The position numbers and the translations under genes were made by a program. A DNA stretch of 64,000 bases from Cloeon dipterum (taxonomy: Eukaryota > Arthropoda > Insecta > Ephemeroptera > Baetidae): NCBI RefSeq assembly GCF_949628265.1, contig NC_088787.1, positions 17,350,501 through 17,414,500 on the forward strand, read 5' to 3'. The notes below the pieces were generated by a model that was not told where the DNA came from, searched no databases, and worked only from the letters and a program-made list of their open reading frames with translations. Positions 38,201 through 48,857 of this stretch are shown one piece after another (the first letter of the stretch is position 1; the number at the start of each line of letters is the position of its first letter).

Positions 38201-39886
38201 CAGGAGTATCAAACCAGATTTTCTTCAAAGGGATGAATTTCCTTTAGCTTGCTTAATGCCCTTTCATAGCCATAAAGTGCTGTGGCCTCTTCATCAGCTA
38301 TGGCCCAGTCTCTCAACTCCTCTCTGGTAGCCTCCATGTCAAGCAAGGGCACTGACAGTTGTCTCTTAAAAAGATTCTGAATTCGCTCTCTCTGGGCCCG
38401 CTGGCGCTCAATTTGTTCAGTGGAAGGTACACTGCCTGGTTGTGGTTCAAAGGTGGTCAGTATGACGTTCTCAAACTCCCTGAATGCGTCCCAAACGACA
38501 GCACCCTTTGCAACATGCAATCCGACTGCTGTGATGGATCGTTCGAAGAGCGCTCGAATCCGCTCTATACCTCCTTCACTTCCCATTACTCCTATGTTAA
38601 ACTGCACCCACTCAAGCCATATCTCCACAGCTGAAATAATTTAAGTAAATAAGAATGATGAACTTCAGTAAAGGCACGAGGGATGCCTGATAACAAATAA
38701 TGAGAGCAACCATGGTAAGAAAATAAATTTAAAAAGGAGCATGCGTGCATCCATGATGGCAGAATGAGGGGTGGTTTTTTTAACCTCTGCTCAGTGCTTC
38801 CCGTGGGCTAGGAGCTAACCAGGTCCCAATAACACTGCCAAGCAGAGAACATGAGGCCCGAGTGGCCGCAGAGGAGCTTGGTCATAATGTGGCCAACTTT
38901 TCGCCTCCGCGCACTGAGGTCTTTTATTGAAACGCCAGACATTTGTCCCTAAGGCCGCTGGAAGGGTGCGAAAGCCAGCAAGTGGCAAGTCCGCGCCGGT
39001 CCACCTCACAGCCTGTCGAACTATTTGAGCATTTCGAGTCACTTAACTAACCACCTTTTGCCATCTCTGACATTGGGCAACCAGTATTAGATCCCCGAGC
39101 TGCTCAAATATCTCCCCCTGCTTTGACACTCCTGAGAATGCCTTAACAATGCGAGCCAATGGGCTGGTTGTTACTATTAAATTTTTTTAAAAGGCTCACT
39201 AGGTCGCTAAAATCGACAAAATCATGGGATGCAAGAGGGATATATTCCTCATATTCTCACGAGATGTTTGTGTGACTATTATAAGGATAACTTGACTAAA
39301 TTATGGACATTCATATCAAAGGCATTTGATATGAAAAGGAAACAATGCTTACACAGATAATCCTTGACAGCCCTCTCAAAGAGATCGGTCACCTTCTCCC
39401 TGTCAGCTTCGCTGGCCATAAATTTGATTTCATCCCTTAGCCATGAGAGCCAGATCTCTGCAATATTATTATTGAATAAAAAGTCTAGAATTTGAAGAAC
39501 GAAGGTTACCCTCTGTCAACGGAAAATATTTGCTCATTTGCTCGCGAGCTGCTCGGAGTTTGTCGAGCTCACCCATCTTGTGGAGCAAGTCTATTACTTG
39601 AATGTGAAGATCATAGCTGTAGGGGTTCTTAGAAATCTGTAAAAATTATGAATAAATATTTAAAAATTCAATCACCGGCATTACAAAATATGTATTAAAC
39701 ATGAATTTCAATGGTGTTTGAACATACATTTTTCTGTAACTCGGCAACCATTCTTTCTTGTTTCGCTTCCTCCTCATCACCACTAGAATCCGAGTCATCT
39801 GGATCCTGCTCCATTTCGTCCTCGTCGTCGGTTTGCCCCGCATTTTTAAGATTTTCTTGCTCCATGTCTCCGTCGCTGTCTGACAT
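35242..39886 (-). CDS. SART3 (U4/U6 snRNP recycling factor, Prp24-like)
   Basis: Thirteen exons join in frame to 897 residues (human 963): 39728-39886, 39510-39636, 39353-39457, 38215-38630, 38014-38159, 37677-37953, 37179-37408, 36961-37119, 36821-36905, 36581-36770, 36364-36527, 36031-36308, 35242-35599. SART3 binds U6 and reassembles U4/U6 snRNPs, and recruits USP deubiquitinases. Residues 1-55 are acidic. About 55-540 are HAT repeats (EIWLSWLRDEIKFM, EIWLEWVQFNIGVM, VWEAYLDYLRRRVPWD). A lysine-rich linker follows. RRM1 (VFVSNL ... RGFGYVEL) spans about 650-725 and RRM2 (LFVKGL ... KGLAYVDF) about 738-812. The last residues (NDHFRSMLNKDK) match the LSm-interacting tail. The intron after 37179 is GC-AG. 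Another intron holds a SINE. Confidence 0.95.
38771..39110 (-). mobile_element. SINE related to the ARPC1-intron copy, different head
   Basis: Located in the SART3 intron at 38631-39352. On the minus strand it shares diverged blocks in the same order as the 31538-31920 element: ACTTGCTGG-TTT-GCACC-TTCCAGC, GGGACAAATGTCTGGCGTTT, CATGTT, GTGTTATTGGGACC and an A-rich tail. Its 5' portion (about 39010-39110) is not clearly 5S-like. It has TGGTTAGTTAAG and AGTTCGACAGG about 33 nt apart, resembling tRNA box A and box B. Confidence 0.55.
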
Positions 39887-40239
39887 TGTTTTGCTGTTGC
39901 CAAACTTGCCGCAAAGTCGCAAACGTAACAAAACAACGCAGTGGGCAGCCACAGCCAGTAAAGCAGTATAACGAAATTACGAACCGGTTTAATTTTACAG
40001 TATTTTAAAGTACGGAAAATAAATCATTTTTAATTAATATGATGTTCGTGTGGGCATGTGATATGAATCTTTGAAGATTTTGAACTTTAGAAAAAGCCAA
40101 TTTTTATTTTTGGATCAAAACCATAAGTTTTGTTTTTGAATGGGATCAATGTAACCGGTCACGTCGGATCACGTAAAGAAGGCGTGGTTTTCATTAAAGA
40201 TTTGCTCACTAGAGGGAGAGTTGTATCCCTTACTCGACC
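39887..40239. promoter_or_regulatory. Divergent promoter gap between SART3 and aldolase
   Basis: About 350 bp separates the SART3 start codon (minus) from the inferred aldolase 5' exon (plus). No coding sequence is present. CACGT-type sites occur at about 40158 and 40170. Shared regulation is only an inference from the head-to-head layout. Confidence 0.35.
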
Positions 40240-40326
40240 TCTTCGCCCTTGATAAAGGTCACTTTTGCTCACGTCTTCACCGGTCGCCGGACGCCTAAAT
40301 TCAGAGTCTCTCCCAAACTTCAGCAG
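40240..40326 (+). other. Probable aldolase 5' non-coding exon
   Basis: A segment ending CTTCAGCAG before GTAAGAC, a consensus donor. The aldolase coding exon is preceded by an acceptor (TTTTTTGCAG, ending 41648), so an upstream leader exon is required and this is the nearest good candidate. The start coordinate is approximate. Confidence 0.45.
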
Positions 40327-41648
40327 GTAAGACTAGAAGAGGGTCTCTGTGCTTTAATGTTCTCGAGTGACATGTCCTTGCTTATTTTCATTCTATGCCT
40401 CTATAACTTGACATTTTCGACGAAAATTTCTAATTCAGGGCAATAGCACTAAGTCTTATTTCAATGTTTGACTCTCGGCCCGCACTTTCTAGAGCATTGA
40501 TTTTCGGTACTGAGTTTTTAGGGCATTTGAGTGTGAACCTTCGATTTACGTAATTTTGGAATCTTGTTGAAAGCAATTTTTCTCAAATCCAAGTTTCTGT
40601 CATGATGCAAAAGTTGTGTGATGTTACCAATCAAATTCAATTACGCTTTTGTCTGAAGTCAGCAGCAACAACCCCACAAAGTTGTAGGGGTCAATTAAGG
40701 TCAAGCTTTTTGAGGTCGCGCTCTTCAAGATTGTCCTCTAGCAGAATATTTCGTTACAATTTTTTAAATAAAGTTAACCAGGTATTTAGAAATCTAGTAA
40801 AATTTTGCTGTATTATTTCATCTGCTTTTAGATGGTCACATCATATATTTATTTCCATTACTTTCTCGTTACTTTTCTTTTTGAAATATTTCTTGGAGAA
40901 CAAAAAATTTTATCATGAAGATAATAGAGACAAGAAAAATTACTCCATACTCTCTCAGCTGCTTGAATGAATTAATTTTCTGAAATCAGTACTGATATAT
41001 CAATTGTTTTATGACAGATCCGGATTTAACTCTCAGACGTCACGTAGCTCGTCGCAAACATGTTTTTTAGTTTGCCCTCATCCATAAGCAGTTTCATACT
41101 TAATTAAAGTTGCCGGGGCTGGGTCCAAGGTCGGCCTACGTGAGTGGCTGACGCTGGAGGCTCGTCTTGGAATTTGCCCACTCATTGGCGACTATTTAGT
41201 AAATTGCGCAACAAACTGGACCCTACAACCACTGTGATAAAAAGCGTCAAATAGTACCCGTGCTATCAGATCCAAAAACTATAAATAACTACGTTTTTTC
41301 CTTAACATAAAAACTGAGTTTGATGCAATATCGTTTGACTTATAGTTTTTAAAGCTTTTAGGAATTTTTCATCACACGATTTTTTAGCTGTTACGGAGCA
41401 CACGGCCTTAATAGTATTTGTTGACACTTCTTAGCAAACGTAATAAGCATTTTTTTACATGGCTTCACCAAAATGAAGTCTAGTGTTTCAATTTCACCTG
41501 CTGTTCCAGAGGTACGAATAGTGATTTTCTGAACCTTTTGTGGTCCTATTTGAAATTCTACTTCAAAAAAAGACAAAGAGTTTTTGTACAATTTTCTATT
41601 ACGCACTTAACAAAAATTAACCAACCTTCGCGCGATATTTTTTTGCAG
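40327..41648. other. Aldolase leader intron, no other gene
   Basis: A 1.3-kb stretch inferred as the 5' UTR intron. It has a moderately GC-rich patch at about 41030-41240, possibly regulatory. No exon is supported. Confidence 0.4.
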
Positions 41649-41665
41649 ACTAAACACAAATCATC

Positions 41666-44600
41666 ATGACTACCTACTTCAACTACCCTCCTCCTGAGCT
41701 GCAGGCCGAGCTCCGCGACATTGCCAACCGCATCGTGGCCCCCGGCAAGGGTATTTTGGCCGCTGACGAATCTACTGCCACCATCGGCAAGCGCTTTGCC
41801 GACATCGGTGCCGAGAACAACGAGGAAAACAGGAGGCAGTACCGCCAGGTACGGCCTTTTCCTTTACTGCTTTCGTTCTTGGTTCAAACATTTTTTTCTT
41901 TATTTATTTATGTTCCTTTTTTAATTTTTTTAATTTTTTCTAATTTGTCCTACGGGGGTAAATCGCCATCTTACTAAAAAAAATTAAGAAGGTAAGTTTA
42001 GCTTGGTGAGTATTTTAGCGCGGATTTCAAGTAATGGAACAAATATCAATTATGGTAAGCATGATCTCTCTTGAAAACCAAATAATTTGAAGCTGAAGAT
42101 GTCACAGAACGAGGGCTAATGCCGCCAATTGTCTGGGTGCAACGCATCCAAATTGAATGTCAAGAGAAAGAACTCCCAATGAGTCTTTTGGATGGATAGT
42201 AGCAATAAAATCAGGGCTTGAAAATTTTTCAGAGTTATAAAGACTAAAACCTCCCCTCGGTAAACCATAGTTTCCATAGTTTATAGCAGCGAGATTATGG
42301 TGGGGAAGAGAAACGCTTCCTTGCAGCGATATCTATTTTTTCCCTGCAGGTTTCTTCATTCTGTTAAAATTCCCTCCTTTTGAGAACGCCGGTTGGCTCT
42401 CACCCACTTGGCAGGGGAAGCAGGATAACTAATTCAATATACAATGGAGTGAATCTTTTGAAGATCGTAGCTCCATCTGCAACGTGTTCGCTTTCAAAAG
42501 TGAGCTGGATGACGTATCTAAGGGTGTATTTTTCTCGCTCCCGCTGTCAGGATAACAGGAAGCATCAGCAAGTCACTACCAATCGGGATTTTAAATTTAT
42601 AAATATAAATGTATACTAGGTATGTTAGCATTTTTAAACGCGTTAAACATTTATTCAGGGCTTAATAGGATGAAAACTGAAAACAGAAGAATAATGACAT
42701 TATTTCGAAACGGTTATTGCGATTATTTAACCTAATTTTTAAATTAATTTTCCTTCAAATAATAATGTAAATAATAATAATGTAGTAGTAAACGCTTTGG
42801 ACATAAAACCAAAATGTGGTCGTGGCAGTTAGTAAAGAGTTAATGTTGATCCAATATTACTATAATATTTTTATAAGTATCAATTTTTTCTCGGCCTGAA
42901 TATTGCTACACATGACTGATAAATAATAAAATAATCAAGTAAACTACAGCCGACAAGATTTTTGGCAGATTTCTGCAAGCATTTTTACTCAACGATGAAA
43001 ATTTTGCGTGTGCTTTTGCATAAAAAACAATGGACCCCAAATATTTGCCTGCCAGCACAGTCAAATATACAGAGTTATAAGAAATTACAAGAATATAATA
43101 GTTGTTTGAAATTTTTACATCCAAAATCCTTGGTTAAAAAATGACTAAGTTCATTGTTGAAGTTTTAATTCTCGTTTATTTGAGCCTCCTGTGGTTTTAT
43201 TTTTCCCTGGCACTCAATTTCACTAAAATTGAAATTTCAAAGCAAAAGCAGCGTATCTAATTATTGAATTCACTGAAACTTTGACTGCAAATAACGATCG
43301 TGCAAACTTAAATTTAAAACTTCGATATTTGCGGACTGGTCAATCAATGATGGTACCTGCGCTGAATAATGAAGCGCGTTGTAACGGGTTCTCCTCTCAC
43401 CGGTTTATTTTCAGTCACATTACATCGTTTTTCATAGCAGGAGATCAGTAATAGCTAGCAAGTAAATTTTTCAGTTTAAAATTTTGTAATTATCATCTAC
43501 TGATGCTGCTGCTGCAATGAATTCCCTTATTTCTTATTGTTAAGTGCTTAGTTGTGATTTTAAGACAAACCGTGATAAAATAAATGAATATACAAGTGGA
43601 AATCCCGTGTGGGCTTCTTGAATTTTAAACCTTGGCCTCCTGTTTGGTGGGAAACTGATTTATGGCAAAGCATCGACCGTTCTTGTAGCTTTTCTATGGT
43701 CCCAACATACAACGGTGTATGGTTACTATTGAGAGTGCCTGTTTTTTAACAATAAACGAGGGTTGAGGGGCGCTTCACAGCGTAGCCAAACTGCTCAAAA
43801 GCATCATCTGCTGAATGCCAGCGGGGAGTGTGATGCTTTTTGCTCCCTCGAGACGATTTTTCCCCAGCTGGGTGCCAGGCACACATGATTTCCACCCTCT
43901 CCCATCTGTATCCGAGAGAGCTTGCTCTGCGAACATACACATTCATTCACGTTCTCCGTAGTCATGCTCTCCTGGCACACAGGTCATAGAATTAAACCTT
44001 GGTCTATTCATAAGGTTCAGTCAACCGACTAATTATTTGTGCAAACAACTAATAAACAAGCAAGGGGTCTTTAATTTTCTGCTCCTTCTTGCCATGTGAT
44101 TGCACACGTCCAAATCTGTTAACGTTGACAAAATTTTGTCGTCAGAATGCCAGGCAACCATAAAGTTCAAAGTGGTGTGGTAAATATGGGCATGTTGTTT
44201 CAACATTTGTTTGAATTTAAGTTCACTGCCCAAAAATATAAAATAAAATGCGAAATTTTTATTTTTTTCCAGCTGTTGTTCAACTCCGACAATGTTTTGT
44301 CTGAGAACATCAGCGGCGTGATCTTGTTCCACGAGACCCTGTACCAGAAGGACGACAACGGCACCCCATTTGCCGAAATCCTGAAGAAGAAGGGAATCAT
44401 TCCCGGAATCAAGGTCGACAAGGGTGTCGTCGACCTTTTCGGCAGCGAGGGTGAGTGTACAACTCAGGGTCTTGACGACCTTGGTGCTCGCTGCGCCCAG
44501 TACAAGAAGGACGGCTGCGACTTCGCAAAGTGGAGGTGCGTGCTCAAGATCGGCCAGAACACTCCTTCCTATCAGGTTTGTAATTTTTGTTTTATTGAAA

Positions 44601-46735
44601 TCGATTTTAAATCAATTTTTGTTTTAAATATTAGGCCATCCTTGAGAACGCCAATGTTCTCGCTCGCTACGCCTCCATCTGCCAGGCCAACCGCATCGTC
44701 CCAATTGTTGAGCCTGAGGTTCTGCCCGACGGCACTCATGACCTTGACCGCGCCCAGAAGGTAAGAAAATTTCGTCCCAAAACCGTATTTATTATTTTTG
44801 CATTTAAATGTTAAAACTTGATTTTTGCTATTTAAATAACCGTTTTCCTATTTTGATATTCATAATTTCTAAAGATAAATTTCAGTTTTTGTTGCCAACA
44901 AAATCAATAATAGGATATTTCGTGAAAATGTTAGAGAATTGTGCTGATTAGGCCGTAGCACTCGTCGTACTTTGCAACATCCTAGTGTTGCATACGCTCC
45001 TGTTACTGCAGCGGACAAAAATTCATACCGAGCGACAGACACACTTGGTGATGCGATCAGTATGGTTGGTTCTTTGCTGGGCCGTGTACTGCGCAGCCAG
45101 CGTGAATACAGTAGTAGAGCGATTGCAGCGCTAAAATGAAAGCGCGCGTCTAACGCAATTTAATTTTTTTTGTCATTAGTTGAAAACAATTTTATAGTAA
45201 TCAAATTTAGGCAAAATAATATCAAATTTGGTTTAAAAAATAAAAACAGTTGAAATAAATTTGTTTTTCAAAGTTTAACAATACACAATAACTGCATAGA
45301 GTGTTATAATTACTCTATATAGTAATGTACACCATTTACTTGTTAGCCAATTTTGCCATTGGTGCAATTACAAGTAATCATAACAAGATAATCGCTTTGG
45401 TAATTTTGCTTGTTAACTAATATTTTATTATTTGTGAGATTTTAAAACTAATGAAATTTTAAAAGGGATTTCTTGGCTATTTTGGTAAATATTAAACACG
45501 AACAGACAAAATTTCCATAATTTAAGTTTTTTGTATAAGTGACATTGAAAAATTGCACATTTGAATTTGATTGGTCAACAATAGGTGACCGAGACCGTTC
45601 TGGCTGCCGTGTACAAGGCCCTGAACGACCACCACGTCTACCTGGAGGGAACCCTGCTGAAGCCCAACATGGTTACTCCTGGTCAGTCATGCCCCAACAA
45701 GGCCTCTGCCCAGGAGATCGCCAGGGCAACGGTTCAGGCCCTGCAGCGCACCGTGCCCGCCGCTGTTCCCGGAGTCACCTTCCTCTCTGGTGGCCAGTCT
45801 GAGGAGGAGGCGTCCGTCAACCTCGACGCCATCAATAAGTACGAGGGCAAGAAGCCCTGGTCCCTGACTTTCAGCTACGGCAGAGCCCTGCAGGTGAAGC
45901 TTTGGACTTTGAAATTTGTGCATTATGCAGATTGTAGCAATATCAAAACTTTTTAAGATGATACCAACAGACGAAATGGGCTTTGTTAAGGCCCTAAGCA
46001 ATGAAAACGACCTAATTGTGTTTCCATTTTTCCTCCAGGCTTCCGTGCTCCGCGCTTGGGGAGGAAAGAAGGAGAACATCAAGGCAGCTCAGGATGAGCT
46101 GATCAAGCGCGCCAAGGTTTTTATTGAACCAGCGTTGACCTTCGCTCCCTTTATTTTGCTTTTTAAATTTTGTGCAAAAGCTCTGAATCACCCTCCTTGA
46201 TTTGTAGCTTGTCTGTAGTGTTTGTAGCACAACCAACTGAAATGTTTCAGGCTAACGGATTGGCTTGCCAGGCCAAGTACACAGCTGGCATGTTCTCGAG
46301 TGCTGCTGCTGCAAAATCAAATTTCGTCAAATCACACGCCTACTAAATTCCCAAATCCTTTTGCTACACTATTTTGCATGGTTTGTTGCCACTTTATTTC
46401 TAGTTCTCAAGTTAATTACTGCTAGCTGCTTTTTTAATTTCTCATTCTACCCCGTTTGTTCAAACCAATTAATACAATTATTACTTTGTCCACTTGTAAA
46501 TAAAAGAAGCTTCTTTTCTTTGTCCGCACATATTAATAAAAAATTAATTAATAATGAACATGCAGCTCAGTTTCAATTATGAATAGAATTTGTTTTTAGA
46601 CAAATTTGTAAAAGCTAATTGCAAATTAAATCATTTCAGGCTAACGGTGACGCATCTTTAGGCAAGTATTCTGCTGGCACCGTTGTGGGCGCTGCCGCCG
46701 ATGTTGGTCTCTTCATCAAGGACCACGCATACTAA
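41666..46735 (+). CDS. Ald: Fructose-bisphosphate aldolase, class I
   Basis: Coding exons 41666-41848, 44273-44575, 44635-44760, 45585-45893 and 46039-46116 are all phase 0. They are followed by either of two 96-nt terminal exons, 46251-46346 or 46640-46735. Each isoform is 364 residues, the standard length. It cleaves fructose-1,6-bisphosphate in glycolysis. Signatures are complete: [78 protein letters not shown] (Schiff-base lysine in LLKPN), [21 protein letters not shown] and a C-terminal HAY ending in the catalytically important tyrosine. A poly(A) signal sits at 46983-46988. The 2.4-kb intron 1 (41849-44272) and intron 3 (44761-45584) contain no other supported gene. Confidence 0.98.
41849..44272. 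other. Aldolase intron 1, no gene seen
   Basis: A 2.4-kb intron. A slightly GC-richer block at about 43750-43960 could be a transcriptional enhancer, but nothing in it reads as an exon or RNA gene. Confidence 0.6.
44948..45139 (+). other. Unexplained protein-like open frame in aldolase intron 3
   Basis: A 63-residue frame between stops, with no ATG near its start and preceded by an AG (GATTAG). It has markedly higher GC than the surrounding intron. It encodes a balanced composition including [20 protein letters not shown]. It could be a fragment of an inserted element or a chance frame. It is not needed for aldolase, whose flanking exons join directly in phase 0. Confidence 0.25.
46251..46346 (+). 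CDS. Ald: Aldolase alternative terminal exon A
   Basis: Preceded by AATGTTTCAG, it encodes [17 protein letters not shown] through KSHAY and a TAA. It joins in phase 0 to the exon ending 46116. AATAAA sequences at about 46498 could end this isoform. It is the closer match to generic animal aldolase C-termini (ANSLACQGKYT). Confidence 0.9.
   Translation, partial: ANGLACQAKYTAGMFSSAAAAKSNFVKSHAY
46640..46735 (+). CDS. Ald: Aldolase alternative terminal exon B
   Basis: Preceded by ATCATTTCAG, it has exactly the same length and phase as exon A. It encodes [17 protein letters not shown] through KDHAY and a TAA. It uses the poly(A) signal at 46983. The two exons share their ends (ANG at the start, HAY at the finish) but diverge in the middle. 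Confidence 0.9.
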   Translation, partial: ANGDASLGKYSAGTVVGAAADVGLFIKDHAY

Positions 46736-47039
46736 ATTACTGCACTCTTTCAAGTTGTTGTAAAGTCGAATTGTGAAAAAAGTTGTGCCATCAAATGTCA
46801 CCGCAGTTAGCACAATTTACGACCTTTTAATTTTTATGCAAGCAGATGTGTTGATTTCTCAGAGTTTTTAAAAATTTGTGTTACATTGATGTTGGTGCAT
46901 TAGTAATACTACTTGTTGAAGGAAAAGAAAAAATTAGGAGAGCTCTCATTATGCATTTCAAATAACCTTTAACCGGCAGTTCAATAAACACTCATGTCTG
47001 AACCAGTCATTATTGTTTTTTATTTGGAATATTAGAACC

Positions 47040-48014
47040 TTACATGTTAGTTGTGTCTCGTTTTTCGATCATCCTTAGCTGCTTCTTCCTCATGCGTTTA
47101 ATTTTTGCTGGATTCCGAATCTGAAAATTAATAAATCAGAAAGCCGTGTTTTGGAAATTGAAATAGAGAGGATTACAAATTAAGGCAATAGCTGTAGCCA
47201 GGGCTAATGAAGACAATTAAGTTAACTATTGAAATTTAGACTGAAACATTTCACGATTTAACTTTCTAGCCATATCAATAGCATTAACAAAGGAATTTAC
47301 AATTTTTGCGCTGTCTCGTAACTTCTACAGGCTGCTACTTGATATTTTTAGCCTCTATAAATAAGGCAAAATGGGTTCTTAATTTAAGTTATGTTGGTGA
47401 TTCAGAAAGTGGCCAACCACGCACTGAGTATTATTCCTGGTATTATTCGTATTATTAAAGATTAAAAAACCTATGTTAAGTGGCTTACTCTCTGAATCAC
47501 AAATAAGTACAAATAAATCCCAAATCCAGAACTAATTTTGAATTAATATCAATTATAAAAAGATGCTTACTACTTGGACAATCTCAGATTTTTTCCTATT
47601 TTCCTCACGTCTCTTCAGATTTTCCCTTCGCCTCTCCTTTTTAGCTTCAATTTCCTTCTTCCTCTCCTCTAACCTGCTTCTACTCAGTTCCTTAGCATGC
47701 TTCAGGTCTGCCCTCAGCTTTTCCTTTTTCTCAAATGAGTTTGCTATTTTCAGTCCTCTAGTTGTTTTCAAAGAAGAAGCTCTAAAAATTTGTGCTACAT
47801 AATCAAGGGTCTGATAAAAAAAAATTAAAAACTCATACCTTTGCTTGTTCACTTTCCAAAATTTACCAGATTTTGGTTTCCCTCGTGGAATCATACTCTC
47901 CGGCTTTTTGGGTTTTGTTGTCAGTTCTTTCTGCGTTTGATTTTTCTCGGCTTCCGTAGGTGCTTGCCCACGTCCAACGATGTCCTCGAGCGAAACAACT
48001 CCAGTCGCAGCCAT
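47040..48014 (-). CDS. CCDC86 / Cgr1 family ribosome-biogenesis protein
   Basis: Three exons, 47839-48014, 47571-47781 and 47040-47120, join in phase to 155 residues, starting at MAATGVVSLED. The family signature is clear: GKFWKVNKQR, ASSLKTTRGLKIANSFEKK, a long Lys/Arg/Glu coiled coil (SRLEERKKEIEAKKERRREN), EENRKKSEIVQV, and IRNPAKIKRMRKKQLRMIEK-RD. Yeast Cgr1 is a nucleolar protein needed for 60S pre-rRNA processing. Vertebrate CCDC86 (cyclon) is a nucleolar protein associated with mitotic chromosomes. The stop is followed within 16 bp by a minus-strand AATAAA (47024-47019), so the 3' UTR is very short and abuts the aldolase transcript end. Confidence 0.88.
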
Positions 48015-48857
48015 AATGCGTTTTGAGTTCGAGTTCAAAGCTTCGCTTTGTGAAAAAAAAAATAAATCTGAGAGCGAAAGAATCAACACAAACAAAACCG
48101 CTAACTAAGTTGTACTGTACAGCGAGATGCCCACGTGCAAAACAAATAGCAGATGATGCTTTATACCGATCGCAGCGCTGCAGTGGCAATTTTCGTGAAC
48201 CGAAATCGTAGGAGGTAGTGTAAGAGACGCATACATAAACGCCAGAAACTCATTTTGACCTTTCCAAAATTAGTAATAATTATAATAATTATTAACTTTT
48301 GTTCCACTTAATCAATCCTATTAAAATTTTAAAAGAAAATGGAGTACTTTTAACTAGGTAATTATTTGAAGGCGTTGATTTTTGACAAGAAAGGTGTGAA
48401 AGAATGAAACATTTCATTTACATGTGTAGCACTCGCTTATTTAATATAAGAGAAATTGTGTACCATTACAATTTACAAATGCATTTATCTATTTTACAAC
48501 AATTTGACGTAGCAAGAAGATATCAAATAGCTCATTTTTCCAACCTAGGCAAAAAATTTGACCCAACCAAATGCGAGTTTTTCTGTCAAAACGGTCAAAA
48601 CCTGTAAATATGAGGAACAACTAACAGCATCAAATCTAATTGTTTAGACATTTTGGTACATTTTTTAGCGTCAGTTTTATGTGTGAGAGACGTATTAAAT
48701 TTACATTACCATTTACACACTGAAATATGACCACATCTTTCACGCGAAGTCACATTTTAGTAAATTCTCATGACCTAACACAAAGATATCGAGTTATGAA
48801 AAAGATCCTCTACTTTTTAATGAGAACAGCCCAGTACTCCTTGAGCGTACTTGAGAA
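48015..48857. other. Intergenic, no gene seen
   Basis: AT-rich spacer holding the CCDC86 promoter/5' UTR near 48015-48240 and the 3' UTR of the minus-strand gene that stops at 48858. No supported coding exon. Confidence 0.5.

Noticed and set aside
41501-41606. Minus-strand 71-aa frame upstream of aldolase
   Set aside because: No similarity. Overlaps the aldolase leader intron and lacks splice partners.
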